From the NCBI RefSeq assembly GCF_013359735.1, contig NZ_JABFMX010000023.1, forward strand, positions 1-64,000: a DNA stretch of 64,000 bases, written 5' to 3'. The notes below the pieces were generated by a model. It did no database searches. It was given only the letters and a program-made list of their open reading frames with translations, and was not told the DNA's origin. A program made the position numbers and the translations under genes. Within the stretch, counting starts at the first letter, position 1. Every line of letters starts with the position of its first letter. This stretch comes from Arthrobacter sp. C9C5. GTDB taxonomy: Bacteria > Actinomycetota > Actinomycetes > Actinomycetales > Micrococcaceae. Shown piece by piece: positions 46,020-55,950 of the stretch.

Positions 46020-48157
46020 CCCGGTCCAGCACGGCACCAGCCACGGACACCGCCGCCGCCACCACCTTCGCCGACGGCAACCCCCTCGGCACCCCCGGCG
46101 AACACAAACACCACACCAAGGCCCCGGCGAAACTGACGCTCGCGTCCGTCGCGGCCGCCCTGCCGCTCGCGGTCCGGAAGCTATCCCCGCGCCAGATGAT
46201 CCATTCACCGGTCATGTTCACCGTGCTGGTGGGAGCCGTACTCTGTACGGGGATCTGTCTGGTCCGGCCCTCGGTATTCAGCATCGCCATTACCATATGG
46301 CTCTGGCTCACCGTCCTGTTCGGAACCCTGTCCGAGTCAATCGCCGAGGGTCGAGGCAAAGCCCAGGCCGACAGCCTGCGCGCCAGCCGTCAAGGGGTCA
46401 AGGCCCGGCTCCGGCAACCCGATGGCACTACCAAGGACGTACCCGGCACGGAGCTGCGGCTCAATGACGTGGTCGTCTGTGAGGCCGGGGACGTGATCCC
46501 CTCGGATGGTGAAATCATCGAAGGCCTCGCCAGCGTCGACGAATCGACCATCACCGGCGAATCCGCCCCGGTGATCCGCGAATCCGGCGGTGACCGGTCC
46601 TCGGTCACCGGCGGCACCCGGGTTCTCTCGGACCGGATCGTTGTCCGCATCACCGCCGAACCCGGTGAGACGTTCATCGACCGGATGATCAAGCTGGTCG
46701 AGGGCGCGGTCCGCCAGAAGACCCCCAACGAAATCGCACTGCACGTGCTGCTGGTGTCCCTGACCATCATCTTCCTCGTCGTGACCATGTCCCTGGCACC
46801 GTTCGCGGCCCTGGCCGGTGCCACACCGTCCCCGATCGTGCTGGTGGCCCTGCTGGTCTGCCTGATCCCCACCACCATCGGGGCGCTGGTGCCGGCAATC
46901 GGTATTGCGGGTATGGACCGCCTGGTCCAGCACAATGTCCTCGCCACGTCCGGCCGCGCCGTGGAGACCGCCGGGGACATCACCACCCTCCTGCTGGACA
47001 AGACAGGCACCATCACCTACGGCAACCGCCGCGCCGTCAACTTCCTGCCTGCCGACGGCGTCAGCCACAGCACCCTCGCCGAGGCGGCACGGCTCTCCAG
47101 CCTGGCCGATGAAACCCCGGAAGGACGCTCCATCGCCGATCTTGCTGCGGACAAGGGCGTCACCGGACACGATCTTGCCGGGCTGCAGAATGTCACCGGC
47201 GATTTTGCCGTCATCGAATTCAGCGCCAGCACACGCATGAGCGGGCTGGACCTTGACGGAACGCAGATCCGCAAGGGCGCCGCCTCCGCGGTATCCGCCT
47301 TCGTCGCCGAGCACGGCGGCCACACCCCCGCGGAGATGGACCGGATAGTGCAGGAAATCGCCGGGCAGGGCGGCACACCACTGCTGGTGGCCCGTATAGA
47401 CAAAGACGGCGAGGCCAGGGTCCTCGGAGCCATCCACCTCGCCGATGTCGTCAAACCCGGGATGAGCGCCCGCTTCGCCGAACTGCGGAAGATGGGCATC
47501 CGAACCGTGATGATCACCGGTGACAACCCCATCACTGCCAAGGCCATCGCCGCCGAGGCCGGAGTCGATGATTTCCTGGCGGAGGCCACCCCGGAGGACA
47601 AGCTGGCGGTCATCAAGAAGGAACAGGCCCAAGGGCGGCTCGTGGCTATGACCGGGGACGGAACCAACGACGCCCCTGCCCTGGCCGCGGCAGACGTCGG
47701 AGTCGCGATGAACTCCGGCACCCCGGCTGCCAAGGAAGCCGCCAACATGGTGGACCTTGACTCTGATCCGACCAAGCTCATCAACATCGTCGGCATCGGG
47801 AAGCAACTGCTCATCACCCGCGGCGCACTGACGACCTTCTCGGTAGCGAACGACGTTGCCAAGTACTTCGCGATCGTCCCGGCACTCTTCACCGCGGCGT
47901 TCCCGGGGCTCGGTCTGCTGAACATCATGGGACTCTCGACCCCGTCATCGGCAATCCTTTCTGCAGTGATCTTCAACGCCCTGATCATCATCGCCCTGGT
48001 CCCGCTGGCACTGCGCGGCGTGAAATACCGTGCCGTCTCTGCGAACCAGGCCCTTAGCCGGAACCTCTTGGTCTACGGGCTGGGCGGGCTGATCGCCCCC
48101 TTCATCGGCATCAAGATCATCGATCTGATCATTTCCCTCATTCCCGGAATCGGCTAG
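46016..48157 (+). CDS. kdpB: Potassium-transporting P-type ATPase subunit B
   Basis: A 713-residue catalytic subunit. Phosphorylation site [11 protein letters not shown], actuator TGES ([11 protein letters not shown]), hinge [19 protein letters not shown]. The N-terminus has an Ala/Thr-rich extension of about 45 residues before the common core. Start in the kdpA stop. Confidence 0.97.
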   Translation: MTRSSTAPATDTAAATTFADGNPLGTPGEHKHHTKAPAKLTLASVAAALPLAVRKLSPRQMIHSPVMFTVLVGAVLCTGICLVRPSVFSIAITIWLWLTVLFGTLSESIAEGRGKAQADSLRASRQGVKARLRQPDGTTKDVPGTELRLNDVVVCEAGDVIPSDGEIIEGLASVDESTITGESAPVIRESGGDRSSVTGGTRVLSDRIVVRITAEPGETFIDRMIKLVEGAVRQKTPNEIALHVLLVSLTIIFLVVTMSLAPFAALAGATPSPIVLVALLVCLIPTTIGALVPAIGIAGMDRLVQHNVLATSGRAVETAGDITTLLLDKTGTITYGNRRAVNFLPADGVSHSTLAEAARLSSLADETPEGRSIADLAADKGVTGHDLAGLQNVTGDFAVIEFSASTRMSGLDLDGTQIRKGAASAVSAFVAEHGGHTPAEMDRIVQEIAGQGGTPLLVARIDKDGEARVLGAIHLADVVKPGMSARFAELRKMGIRTVMITGDNPITAKAIAAEAGVDDFLAEATPEDKLAVIKKEQAQGRLVAMTGDGTNDAPALAAADVGVAMNSGTPAAKEAANMVDLDSDPTKLINIVGIGKQLLITRGALTTFSVANDVAKYFAIVPALFTAAFPGLGLLNIMGLSTPSSAILSAVIFNALIIIALVPLALRGVKYRAVSANQALSRNLLVYGLGGLIAPFIGIKIIDLIISLIPGIG

Positions 48158-48169
48158 GAGCACGCCCTT

Positions 48170-48778
48170 ATGAACACTCTCAGCGGCTATTTCCGCCAGG
48201 CAGGAACCGCCCTGCGCTTCCTTGTCTTTGCCACCCTGGTCCTGGGCGTGGCCTATCCGCTCGCCGTCTTCGGCGTCGGACAGCTCATCGCCCCCTACCA
48301 GGCCAATGGCTCGATCATCCGGGACGATGCCGGCGCCCCTGCCGCGTCCGCCCTGATCGCCCAGGCCGCCGCCGACGACAACGGCGTCCAGGATCCGCGC
48401 TGGTTCCATGCCCGGCCCTCGGCCGTGAGCTGGGATCCGGCGGCGTCCTCGGCCAGCAACCTCGGCCCCAACGATCCCAAGCTCCTGGAGGCAGTTGAGG
48501 CCAACCGGTCCGCCGTCTCTGCCGCGGAAGGCGTCAGCGAGTCCGAGGTTCCGGCGGACGCCGTCACGGCCAGCGGTTCCGGACTGGACCCGCACATCTC
48601 CCCGGAGTACGCCAGACTGCAGGTGGCCCGGGTGGCCGCGGCGCATGGCCTGGGCGCAGAAGCCGTGTCGTTGCTTGTGGACCGGCACACCAGCAGCGGG
48701 TTGCTGGCGTTCCTGGGTCAGCCGTCCGTCAACGTGACGGCCCTGAACCTCGCCGTGGCCGCCGCAGCGCAGCCGTAA
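48170..48778 (+). CDS. kdpC: Potassium-transporting ATPase subunit C
   Basis: A 202-residue single-span subunit: N-terminal membrane helix (LRFLVFATLVLGVAYPLAVF), then the soluble domain with WFHARPSAVSWDP, SNLGPNDPKL, SGLDPHISPEYA and NVTALNLAV. GGAG about 10 bases upstream; 12 bases after kdpB. Confidence 0.96.
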   Translation: MNTLSGYFRQAGTALRFLVFATLVLGVAYPLAVFGVGQLIAPYQANGSIIRDDAGAPAASALIAQAAADDNGVQDPRWFHARPSAVSWDPAASSASNLGPNDPKLLEAVEANRSAVSAAEGVSESEVPADAVTASGSGLDPHISPEYARLQVARVAAAHGLGAEAVSLLVDRHTSSGLLAFLGQPSVNVTALNLAVAAAAQP

Positions 48779-48811
48779 TAGCTGGCACAATTCAAGTGAG
48801 AGACTGACGGC

Positions 48812-51487
48812 ATGGCACGTGGAACGCTGCGTATTTTCCTGGGGGCCGCGCCCGGGGTCGGTAAGACCTACGAGATGCTCGAAGAGGCGCACCGGCTGGG
48901 CAAGCGCGGCGAGGATGTTGTCGTCGCGTTTGCCCTTGATCATGGACGCAGCGAGACGCGGGCGCTGCTCGAAGGGCTCGAAGTCATTCCGCCACGGCGG
49001 CTGCCGTACCGGGGCACCGAATTTGAGGAAATGGACCTCGACGCCGTCCTTGACCGTGCCCCGGGGACGGCGGTCGTGGACGAGTACGCCCATTCCAACA
49101 TTCCGGGGAGCCGCCACGCCAAGCGTTGGGAAGATGTCGAGGAACTCCTGGCCGCCGGCATTAACGTCCTCTCCACCGTCAACATTCAGCATCTCGCGTC
49201 GCTTGGGGACGTCGTCAGCGCGATCACCGAGGTCCATCAGGCCGAGACGGTGCCGGATGAGGTCGTCCGCCGGGCCGACCAGATCGATCTGGTCGACATT
49301 TCCCCCGAGCTGCTCCGCCAGCGCCTCGGCGACGGCAAGATTTATGCCCCGGAAAAGGTCGACGCCGCCCTGTCGAACTATTTCCGGCTGGGCAATCTCG
49401 CCGCACTGCGCGAGCTCGCGCTGCTGTGGCTCGCGGACCGGGTCGATGAAGGCCTGGCCAGGTACCGGGCCGATCAGGGTATCGATGTCACATGGCCCGC
49501 CCGGGAACGCATCGTGGTCGCGCTGACCGGCGGACCCGAAGGGGATGTCCTGATTCGCCGGGGTGCCAGGATCCTCAACCGCGTCAATGGCGGTGACCTC
49601 CTGGCGGTCCACGTCCGGGCCTCGGACGGTGTGGCCGGCGAATCCCCCCAGGCGCTCGAGACCCAACGACGCCTGATCCAGGACCTGGGCGGCAGCTACC
49701 ACATTGTGACGGGCGAGGATCCGGCCGCAGCCTTGCTGGACTTCGCCCGCAGCGTCAACGCCACCCAGATCGTCGTCGGCATCTCCCGGCGCAAGAAGAT
49801 CTCGGCGCTGCTGGGAAACCTGCTCGGCGGAGGTGTCGGCACGCGGGTGGTCCGCGATTCCGGCGACATCGACGTCCACATGGTCTCCCACCCGCTCGGC
49901 GGCCACGGCACCCGGCCGTCCCGGCAACGCGACTTGGGCCGGGTCAGGGTGGTGATCGGTTTTGGACTCGCCCTTGTCCTGCCGATACTGCTACAGCTGC
50001 TGCTGGCACTGAACCCCGATCCCAACGTGGCCACAGCAGTGCTCGTCCAGCTCAGCGGGTCCGTCGCCGTCGCACTGATTGGAGGGCTCTGGCCGGCGAT
50101 CCTCGCCGCGCTCTGGAGCAGCCTGCTGGTGAACTACTTCTCCACCCCTCCGGTGGGCAACCTAACGATCAACGATCCGCAAAATGTCCTCGCCCTGTTG
50201 GTGTTTGTGGGTGTTTCGGCAGCCGTGGCCGTCGTCGTCGATTTGTCAGCCCGCCGGTCGAAGGAGGCCGCTCGTGCCCGCGCGGAAGCCACGACCCTGG
50301 GGGATCTCACCCGCGGCGCGGTCGGCTCGGAAGACCCTATAGAGGGGCTGCTGGAGCAGGCCCTGGACGTCTTCCGGGTCCGCGGGGCCGCCTTGTTCAA
50401 CCTCGGTGACAGTGATGCCGGCGCAGGAACGGGAGCCAGTGGCCGACAGTGGCGGCTGCTGGCCGCCGCGGGTGAGAAGCCAGCTGCTTCCCGGGTCGAT
50501 CAGGTCGAACGCGCGGAAGGCGACAACGTCGAAGAAATCGACCCCTCCACCCGCCTTGTGCTGTTCGGACGCATTCTGCCCGCGAGCGACCGGCGCCTGC
50601 TGGGGGCCTTCGGTGTCCATCTGGCCGCGCAGCTCGAACGCCAGCAGCTGGTGGCAAGCAGACGGGATATGATGCGCCTGGCCGAAAGCAACACCATGCG
50701 CGCGTCCATCCTCCGGGCAGTCTCCCACGACCTCCGCACACCCCTGGCCGGAATCAAGCTAGCCGTCGGCGGCCTCCTCCAGGAAGGAAACCGCTACACC
50801 CCGGAGCAGGAAAGGGAACTGCTGGAAACCATCGATGAATGTTCGGACCGGCTGGATCTGCTGGTCGGCAATCTGCTGGACATGTCCCGGATCACTTCGG
50901 ATTCAGTCAATCCCCTGCTCAGGCCGGTGCGCTGGCACGAGGTGATCCCGGCCGCGCTCCACGGTGTCCCCGCAGGAAAGGTCCGGGTCGACCTGCCCCC
51001 CAATATGCCGGAGATTGACGCCGACCCCGGCATGCTGGAGCGTGTGATTGCAAACATCGTCGAAAACGCCGTGAAGTACGCGCCCGATTCGGACATCGTC
51101 ATCGTCGGTGCCGCCGGCGGGTTTAGTTCCACCACACTGGGAGGCCACCCCGCCGGAGAACTGCGGATCATCGATCACGGCCACGGCGTCCCGGCAGAAC
51201 GTGTCGTCGAAATGTTCCGGCCCTTCCAGAGACTGGACGACATTCCACAGACCACGGGCGTCGGACTCGGACTGGCCGTGGCGAAAGGCTTCACGGAGAC
51301 CATGGGCGGGACCCTGACAGCAGAACAGACCCCCGGAGGGGGACTGACCATGGTAATCCGGCTTCCCCTCTCGACCGGCACCGCGCCAGAAGGACACGTC
51401 CGTCAGTCGCCCCTGGAACCGCAATCTTTCCTGACCGGACGGATCCATGCGCGGCCGCTCACACCGCCCGCCCCGGGCGCACCATGA
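48812..51487 (+). CDS. kdpD: Sensor histidine kinase KdpD
   Basis: An 891-residue sensor of low potassium or turgor. N-terminal KdpD domain with Walker A GAAPGVGKT, a universal-stress-like domain (about 230-360), four membrane helices (about 385-480), a GAF-like linker, then the kinase core with RAVSHDLRTPLAG (phospho-histidine) and GVGLGLAVAKGF. Overlaps kdpE by ATGA. Confidence 0.96.
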   Translation: MARGTLRIFLGAAPGVGKTYEMLEEAHRLGKRGEDVVVAFALDHGRSETRALLEGLEVIPPRRLPYRGTEFEEMDLDAVLDRAPGTAVVDEYAHSNIPGSRHAKRWEDVEELLAAGINVLSTVNIQHLASLGDVVSAITEVHQAETVPDEVVRRADQIDLVDISPELLRQRLGDGKIYAPEKVDAALSNYFRLGNLAALRELALLWLADRVDEGLARYRADQGIDVTWPARERIVVALTGGPEGDVLIRRGARILNRVNGGDLLAVHVRASDGVAGESPQALETQRRLIQDLGGSYHIVTGEDPAAALLDFARSVNATQIVVGISRRKKISALLGNLLGGGVGTRVVRDSGDIDVHMVSHPLGGHGTRPSRQRDLGRVRVVIGFGLALVLPILLQLLLALNPDPNVATAVLVQLSGSVAVALIGGLWPAILAALWSSLLVNYFSTPPVGNLTINDPQNVLALLVFVGVSAAVAVVVDLSARRSKEAARARAEATTLGDLTRGAVGSEDPIEGLLEQALDVFRVRGAALFNLGDSDAGAGTGASGRQWRLLAAAGEKPAASRVDQVERAEGDNVEEIDPSTRLVLFGRILPASDRRLLGAFGVHLAAQLERQQLVASRRDMMRLAESNTMRASILRAVSHDLRTPLAGIKLAVGGLLQEGNRYTPEQERELLETIDECSDRLDLLVGNLLDMSRITSDSVNPLLRPVRWHEVIPAALHGVPAGKVRVDLPPNMPEIDADPGMLERVIANIVENAVKYAPDSDIVIVGAAGGFSSTTLGGHPAGELRIIDHGHGVPAERVVEMFRPFQRLDDIPQTTGVGLGLAVAKGFTETMGGTLTAEQTPGGGLTMVIRLPLSTGTAPEGHVRQSPLEPQSFLTGRIHARPLTPPAPGAP

Positions 51488-52158
51488 CTGCCGTACTTGT
51501 GGTCGATGACGCCCCTGACCTGCTCAAAGTCCTCAAAATCACATTGCAAGCTCACGGCTACGACGTCACCACCGCGGCCGATGGCCACACCGCGCTCCTC
51601 GCCGCGTCCCAGCAACCCTTCGCCGTCATCATCCTGGACCTGGGCCTGCCCGACATGGACGGAACGACCGTCATCCGGGAACTCCGCACCGCAAGCCGGG
51701 TACCAATCCTGGTCCTCTCGGCCCGCCACAGCTCCGATGACAAAGTCGAAGCTCTGGACGCCGGGGCCGACGACTACATCACCAAACCCTTCGGCCCGGA
51801 CGAACTCCTGGCACGACTGCGTGCCCTTCTGCGCCGGACCACGGACCCCGAACAGGAACCCGTCGTCGTCACGCAGGATTTCACAGTGGACTTAGCCAAA
51901 CACCGCGTCGTCAGGGACCGCAACGAGGTCCGGCTGACGCCTACGGAGTGGAGCGTCCTGGAACTGCTCGTACGCAACCCCGAAAAACTCCTCACCCAGC
52001 AGCAAATCCTGTCCGAAGTCTGGGGACCGGCCTACGCCAAGGATGCCAACTACCTCCGCGTGTATATGGCCCAGCTCCGGCGAAAACTAGAACCAGACAC
52101 CGCAAACCCGCGCTACCTCCTCACCGTGGCCGGTCTCGGCTATCGCTTCCAGCCCTGA
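51484..52158 (+). CDS. kdpE: Response regulator KdpE
   Basis: A 224-residue OmpR/PhoB-type regulator: receiver with acidic DDAPD, phospho-aspartate in IILDLGLPDMDG, lysine in ITKPFGPDELLARL; winged-helix DNA-binding domain with LTPTEWSVLELLVRNP and YLRVYMAQLRRKLEPD. Expected to activate the kdp operon through repeats such as those at 43904 and 44036. Confidence 0.96.
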   Translation: MTAVLVVDDAPDLLKVLKITLQAHGYDVTTAADGHTALLAASQQPFAVIILDLGLPDMDGTTVIRELRTASRVPILVLSARHSSDDKVEALDAGADDYITKPFGPDELLARLRALLRRTTDPEQEPVVVTQDFTVDLAKHRVVRDRNEVRLTPTEWSVLELLVRNPEKLLTQQQILSEVWGPAYAKDANYLRVYMAQLRRKLEPDTANPRYLLTVAGLGYRFQP

Positions 52159-52483
52159 GCAGGGACGGCGGAAATAACCCGGTCCGGGGTAAGCGGCCGC
52201 CGGGAACAGCAGGAGTCACGACGGCCCACGGAAGCCCGCCAAAGACCTGGGCAGCAAGTCCGACTCAGCTCCTTACCGGCCAACTGCCGACGGCCGCAGC
52301 CACCGCCGCCGTCATTGTCCCCAGCCCATCGCCCTGGTCCGATCAGCCTACTTGGGTGCGGGCTCTGCGGGCCGGGCCGGGCTTTGCTTCCAAAAGAATT
52401 CGCGGGCGACTGGAGATGCGTCGCAGCGGCCCAGAAGGAGGTAGCGCAGGTGGACAGCCTTTTCCTCCGGGTGCCGCGGACCG
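52159..52483. other. Intergenic stretch after kdpE
   Basis: No gene or terminator recognised; the conserved leader copy 2 begins at its right edge. Confidence 0.5.
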
Positions 52484-52651
52484 GTGTGAAGAAAGTGTAA
52501 ATTTCGGTGCCCCTTGCGTATGGAGTCTGTTAAGACAGCCAACTCAGGGGATTTTTGGGTGTCCCATGGATGCAAGGGACAAGGCAGCTGCCGTGGACCG
52601 GGGTCGTTAGGCAAGAACTGACAAATATTTGGGTACGAGCCCAGTACGACA
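52484..52651 (+). promoter_or_regulatory. Conserved leader, copy 2
   Basis: Second copy of the leader at 39879-40046, with the same three hairpin motifs (CTGT-TAAG-ACAG, TGTCCC...GGGACA, GGCAGCTGCC) and the same GTATGG block. Here it is followed by about 65 bases and then the YegP-fused gene. Confidence 0.55.
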
Positions 52652-52716
52652 GCACGCACGAATGGACCAAGCAGAAATGACGGACGCTCGACGTCCCCAC
52701 ATCCGGAAGGACCGCA

Positions 52717-53361
52717 ATGAACGGAACTATTGAGCTCTTCGCCGACGAGGACATGTACTTCCGGTTCATACTCAAAGCATCCGACGGAACAGCGCTGGCC
52801 GTTTCCAGGGTCTTCCCCAACAAGCACGCAGCTGTGGCCGGCATTAGCTCCATGCGAGAATGCGCAGGCATGGGCCTGATCAATGATCTCTGCCCGATAG
52901 CTCCTGCCCCGCAAACAACCGTACGGGCATGTCCCGGCGTGCAGGCACCGTCTCAATGCGCAAGAGACTTCATTTCAGTCGACGCCGACGGGAAATTTGC
53001 ATACCACCGGTCGGCCCAGGACCTCATCGACGCGTTCGCTCTTCTCGACGATTTCCCCTACGTCATGGATCGTGAAGGCAATGGGTACCGGCTGGCTCCG
53101 GGCCCTGACCGTTGCCCGGTCCTGGGGCCTGCACACGGGCCAGTGGAGCTATATTGGCTCCGCCAGGCTTGGCTGGGAGCCTTGGAGGTCCACTTGGACG
53201 AGCACCGACTCAAGCGCTCCTACCCGGAATGCCTGAGCCAGCTCCTCTCGGATGTTTTCGAAACCCTCACGCTTGCAGACAGGTCGAGTGTTGCGACAAT
53301 CGATAGCATCCGCCAATTCTCTTACGGGCACTCGGGATCTTCTTCGCGAAGTGTCTCATAA
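52717..53361 (+). CDS. YegP/DUF1508 domain fused to an unknown domain (probably truncated)
   Basis: A 214-residue protein. Residues 4-60 are YegP-like (IELFADEDMYFRFILKASDG ... AVAGISSMRECAG), like the protein at 10449. Residues 85-190 match the protein at 40028 (RDFISVDADGKFAYHRSAQD, MDREGNGYRL, GPVELYWLRQAWLGA). After LTLADRSS the match stops, and the last residues and stop codon fall in a res-like sequence beginning at 53351, so the original C-terminus appears lost. GGAAGGA lies about 8 bases before ATG 52717. Function unknown. Confidence 0.68.
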   Translation: MNGTIELFADEDMYFRFILKASDGTALAVSRVFPNKHAAVAGISSMRECAGMGLINDLCPIAPAPQTTVRACPGVQAPSQCARDFISVDADGKFAYHRSAQDLIDAFALLDDFPYVMDREGNGYRLAPGPDRCPVLGPAHGPVELYWLRQAWLGALEVHLDEHRLKRSYPECLSQLLSDVFETLTLADRSSVATIDSIRQFSYGHSGSSSRSVS

Positions 53362-53398
53362 CCCAGATGCCTCGAATCCCTAGGGTTTCGAGACAATT
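53351..53398 (-). other. Third res-like site, without its recombinase gene
   Basis: GTGTCTCATAAC is shared with the right res site. A near-perfect 26-bp palindrome lies at 53369-53394 (CTCGAATCCC/GGGTTTCGAG arms), combining pieces seen in both blocks of the res sites at 1443 and 39433. The recombinase expected on the minus strand is absent; the YegP-fused gene lies there instead. Confidence 0.6.
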
Positions 53399-53540
53399 TC
53401 TAGCTGGCCCGTGGGAGCGCGACAAATCTCTGCACCAATGCCCAACGCACGGTCTGGTCCCTAATACTCGCCCGTACCTCTGAACGTGCTCCTACACGCC
53501 TGCAAGTTGCGGACCGCGCGGCCGAGATCTTGACGTCACA

Positions 53541-53555
53541 CTTGCATTTTGCAAG
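53541..53555. promoter_or_regulatory. Palindrome, candidate HxlR operator
   Basis: CTTGCATTTTGCAAG, a 6-bp inverted repeat around TTT, lies 10 bases before the VOC gene start. HxlR-family genes usually control the adjacent gene from such sites. Confidence 0.55.
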
Positions 53556-53565
53556 TATGAGGCAC

Positions 53566-53970
53566 ATGAGCCTCTTCATCACCTGCCCGGTCGAGAACGT
53601 CGAGCGCGCGACCGCCTTCTACACCTCCCTGGGCTGGACCCTCAACCCAGAAATGTCCGATCACAACGTGTCATGCTTCGCGATCGCGCCCGAGCAGTAC
53701 GTCATGCTCGGCAGCCGCGAGATGTACGCGAGCGTCGGCGGCGCCGAGGAGCTGGTCGGCGGGCCCGATACGCCCTCGAAGGTCACGGTCTCGTTCGACC
53801 TCGGCAGCCGTCAGGCGGTTGACGAGCTCGTCGAGCGCGCCGGTGCCGCCGGCGGGCGGATCGGTGATATCGACGACTACCCCTTCATGTACCAGCGCCA
53901 GTTCGACGACCCTGACGGCTACCACTACTCGCCGTTTTGGATGAAACCGGACGCCGATCCGACCGAGTGA
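53566..53970 (+). CDS. VOC/glyoxalase-family protein
   Basis: About 134 residues of one VOC module: LFITCPVENVERATAFYTSL at the N-terminus, VTVSFDLGSRQAVDELVERA, and FDDPDGYHYSPFWMKP at the end. It resembles extradiol-dioxygenase-like VOC proteins of the PhnB type. Function unproven. ATG 53566 has GAGG 5 bases upstream; ATG 53557 is possible. It shares its stop with the GTG start of hxlR. Confidence 0.85.
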   Translation: MSLFITCPVENVERATAFYTSLGWTLNPEMSDHNVSCFAIAPEQYVMLGSREMYASVGGAEELVGGPDTPSKVTVSFDLGSRQAVDELVERAGAAGGRIGDIDDYPFMYQRQFDDPDGYHYSPFWMKPDADPTE

Positions 53971-54248
53971 GCGACCTCGCCGCGGCCCTCGATATCGTCG
54001 GAACACGGTGGGCCCTGCTCATCGTGGAGCGGCTGCTCGACGGGCCGCAGCGCTACGGCGATCTGCACCGCGACCTCGGAGTGCCGACGAACATTCTCGC
54101 GACCCGCCTGCGCGAGCTCGAAGCGGCCGGGGTACTGTCCCGTCTGCCCCTCCGGCACAACACCCGGGCCTATGCGCTGACCGATCGCGGGCTTGCCTTG
54201 CGTGAGGCGATCATCGCGCTAGGACGCTGGGGCAGCGATGAGGCCTAG
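53967..54248 (+). CDS. HxlR-family transcriptional regulator
   Basis: A 93-residue winged-helix protein: LDIVGTRWALLIVERLLDGP, RYGDLHRDLGVPTNILATRL, YALTDRGLAL, the family pattern. GTG 53967 overlaps the VOC stop, giving coupled translation. The 3' end overlaps that of the convergent IS110 transposase by 30 bases. Slightly shorter than usual (about 100-120), so the end may have been trimmed by the IS insertion. Confidence 0.85.
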   Translation: MSDLAAALDIVGTRWALLIVERLLDGPQRYGDLHRDLGVPTNILATRLRELEAAGVLSRLPLRHNTRAYALTDRGLALREAIIALGRWGSDEA

Positions 54249-55391
54249 GCGTGGCGCGGAATCGCGACGCGCTCCGACGAGTTGGCTGAGCTCTGCCCCT
54301 GGAACACGTGGGCGGGCTGCATCCATAGAGGCGTAAAGGGTGTTGAGCTGACGGTAGAGGGTTCGGGCAAGGTAGCGCTTGAGGGATCTTCGGATTTCGC
54401 GGTAGCTACGGCCTTCCTGGGTGCGTTTGGCGACGTACTCCCGCGTTCCAGGGTGGTGAACCATCCGGGTCATGGTGATGGTGTGCAAGGCACGATTGAG
54501 GCGCCTATCACCACCCCTGTTGAGTCTGTGCCGGACCGTGTTACCACTTGAGGCCGGCAACGGATTCACCCCTGCCAGTGAGGCGAAGGCAGCTTCGCTG
54601 CGAACCCTTCCTGGATGCGACCAAGCCGTCAGGACGGCAGCGACTGAAACGGCCCCAGCGCCCACCATCTCCAATAGCGGGGCGGCGGGACTTTGCTGGA
54701 TTAGCTCAGTCATGCGCTTCTGATTAGCGGCCAGCTGAGCGGTCACTTCGAGAACGCGGCGCGCCAACCGAACCGCTTCCTCGCGCGCGATCGATAGTTC
54801 GATCTGCTCCTGCCGTTCCCGCCATCTGGTGATCGCGGCGATCTGGGCGGGAACCAGAGATTTACGGGCGTCGATTCCAAGATCATGTGCCCGAAGGAGG
54901 GCGATGAGTGCATTTACATACATCGTTCGTTCCCGCGTCAGCTGATCCCGGGCTGCACTCAAGATCCTGAGTCCGGCACGGGTTCCTTCGTCCCGTCGCG
55001 GAACCCGGAGTTGGGACTCCTCCAAGCCAAGGACAGCGGCTCCGATGGCGGTGGCGTCCAACGGGTCCGATTTGCCCAGCCCCCGACGGCCTCGGGCGTT
55101 CATGCGTGGAGCTTCGGCGACGTCGTAACCGGCGTCGGCTATCGCCCTGGCCAGACGGGCCCCATAGGAGCCGACACCCTCAACAGCCCATAGACACCCC
55201 ATATCGCCGTCTGTTCGTCGGCCTACCCAGGCAAGTGCGCGTGAAATCCCTGCGGAGGTGGTTGGGAACTGCTCGCATGCGACCTGTCGCTTGGTACCGG
55301 CCTCGATGATGGCGTAAGTGTGTGTGCGGGCGTGACAGTCCACGCCGATGACGAACGGGCGGGTCTGCGCAACGATAGTCAACGCGGCCAC
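54219..55391 (-). CDS. IS110-family transposase (second type)
   Basis: About 390 residues. DEDD N-terminus: FVIGVDCHARTHTYAI, WAVEGVGSYG, KSDPLDATAIG. C-terminus: MVGAGAVSVAAVLTAWSHP and the serine region NPLPASSGNT, then LNRALHTITMTRM. GTG 55391 has GGAAGGA 5 bases upstream; the frame to 55457 adds no family sequence. Different from the copies at 1902 and 62784. Apparently intact. Confidence 0.9.
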   Translation of the reverse strand: MAALTIVAQTRPFVIGVDCHARTHTYAIIEAGTKRQVACEQFPTTSAGISRALAWVGRRTDGDMGCLWAVEGVGSYGARLARAIADAGYDVAEAPRMNARGRRGLGKSDPLDATAIGAAVLGLEESQLRVPRRDEGTRAGLRILSAARDQLTRERTMYVNALIALLRAHDLGIDARKSLVPAQIAAITRWRERQEQIELSIAREEAVRLARRVLEVTAQLAANQKRMTELIQQSPAAPLLEMVGAGAVSVAAVLTAWSHPGRVRSEAAFASLAGVNPLPASSGNTVRHRLNRGGDRRLNRALHTITMTRMVHHPGTREYVAKRTQEGRSYREIRRSLKRYLARTLYRQLNTLYASMDAARPRVPGAELSQLVGARRDSAPRLGLIAAPAS

Positions 55392-55457
55392 GCTCCTTCC
55401 TTTCGAACGGACAAGACAGGTCGCAGTGCGACCGGCGCCGGACCTGGGAAGAGTCAC

Positions 55458-55681
55458 TTCGAGGCAAAACTGTGATGAGCCACAACCTCAGAGGCTGGGC
55501 AAGCTTCTAATCAAGCCACCGACGTGGGACAGGTCAGCGCCGGCCGCTCCACCCAGCGTGGACAAATCGGGGGAAACGCACCCTCGAGGGGCAATTGTTT
55601 TTTCGAGTCACGCACCAAGCAGAACGACCGGCATCAACACTGCCAGCTAGTCCCAGACCAGCCACGTAAAGACTCACAGTT
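55458..55681. other. Gap between the IS110 and leader copy C
   Basis: Probably the upstream end of the IS110 plus flanking DNA; its border is not visible. A gene following leader copy C in the minus direction would be expected here but is missing. Confidence 0.35.
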
Positions 55682-55868
55682 GTTTTTTGGTTGCTGGCAA
55701 GCTCGCTTGCTCGGCGGCCGACGGAGCCCTGTCTACCCGCAGGGCAAGGGGGAGGAAATTCCCGGAGGAAATCAGCGACGCAGGAGCGCCGGAGGGACAT
55801 TTCCTGCACCGCAGGCCCCGACGAAGGAGGGGCTAGACGGGGTGGAGCGGACGCCTAGAATCCGAAGG
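55682..55868 (-). ncRNA. Repeated leader element, copy C (orphan)
   Basis: Starts GTTTTTTGGTTGCTGG and carries the interior blocks GGAAATTCCCGGAGG, AATCAGCGACGCAGG and GCAGGCCCCGACGAAGGAGG almost unchanged from copy A. The far stem arm is missing. No gene follows it on the minus strand; an IS110 lies there instead. Confidence 0.45.
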
Positions 55869-55904
55869 AATCTCAATGATGTTGTCAACGGGTGTTGGCG
55901 TGTC

Positions 55905-55945
55905 TTGCTGGCGTCCCGGCCGTTGGTGGCCGGGACGCCAGCAAG
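55905..55945 (-). terminator. Perfect hairpin after the frameshifted gene
   Basis: GCTGGCGTCCCGGCC, a 6-base loop, then GGCCGGGACGCCAGC, a few bases past the stop at 55951 on the minus strand. Probable transcript end. Confidence 0.65.
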
Positions 55946-55950
55946 AGGTT

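Noticed and set aside
46337..47806. Minus-strand frame of 489 codons
   Set aside because: Exact shadow of kdpB in high-GC DNA; no recognisable domain.
47945..49927. Minus-strand frame of 660 codons
   Set aside because: Runs opposite kdpB, kdpC and kdpD; a codon-bias shadow.
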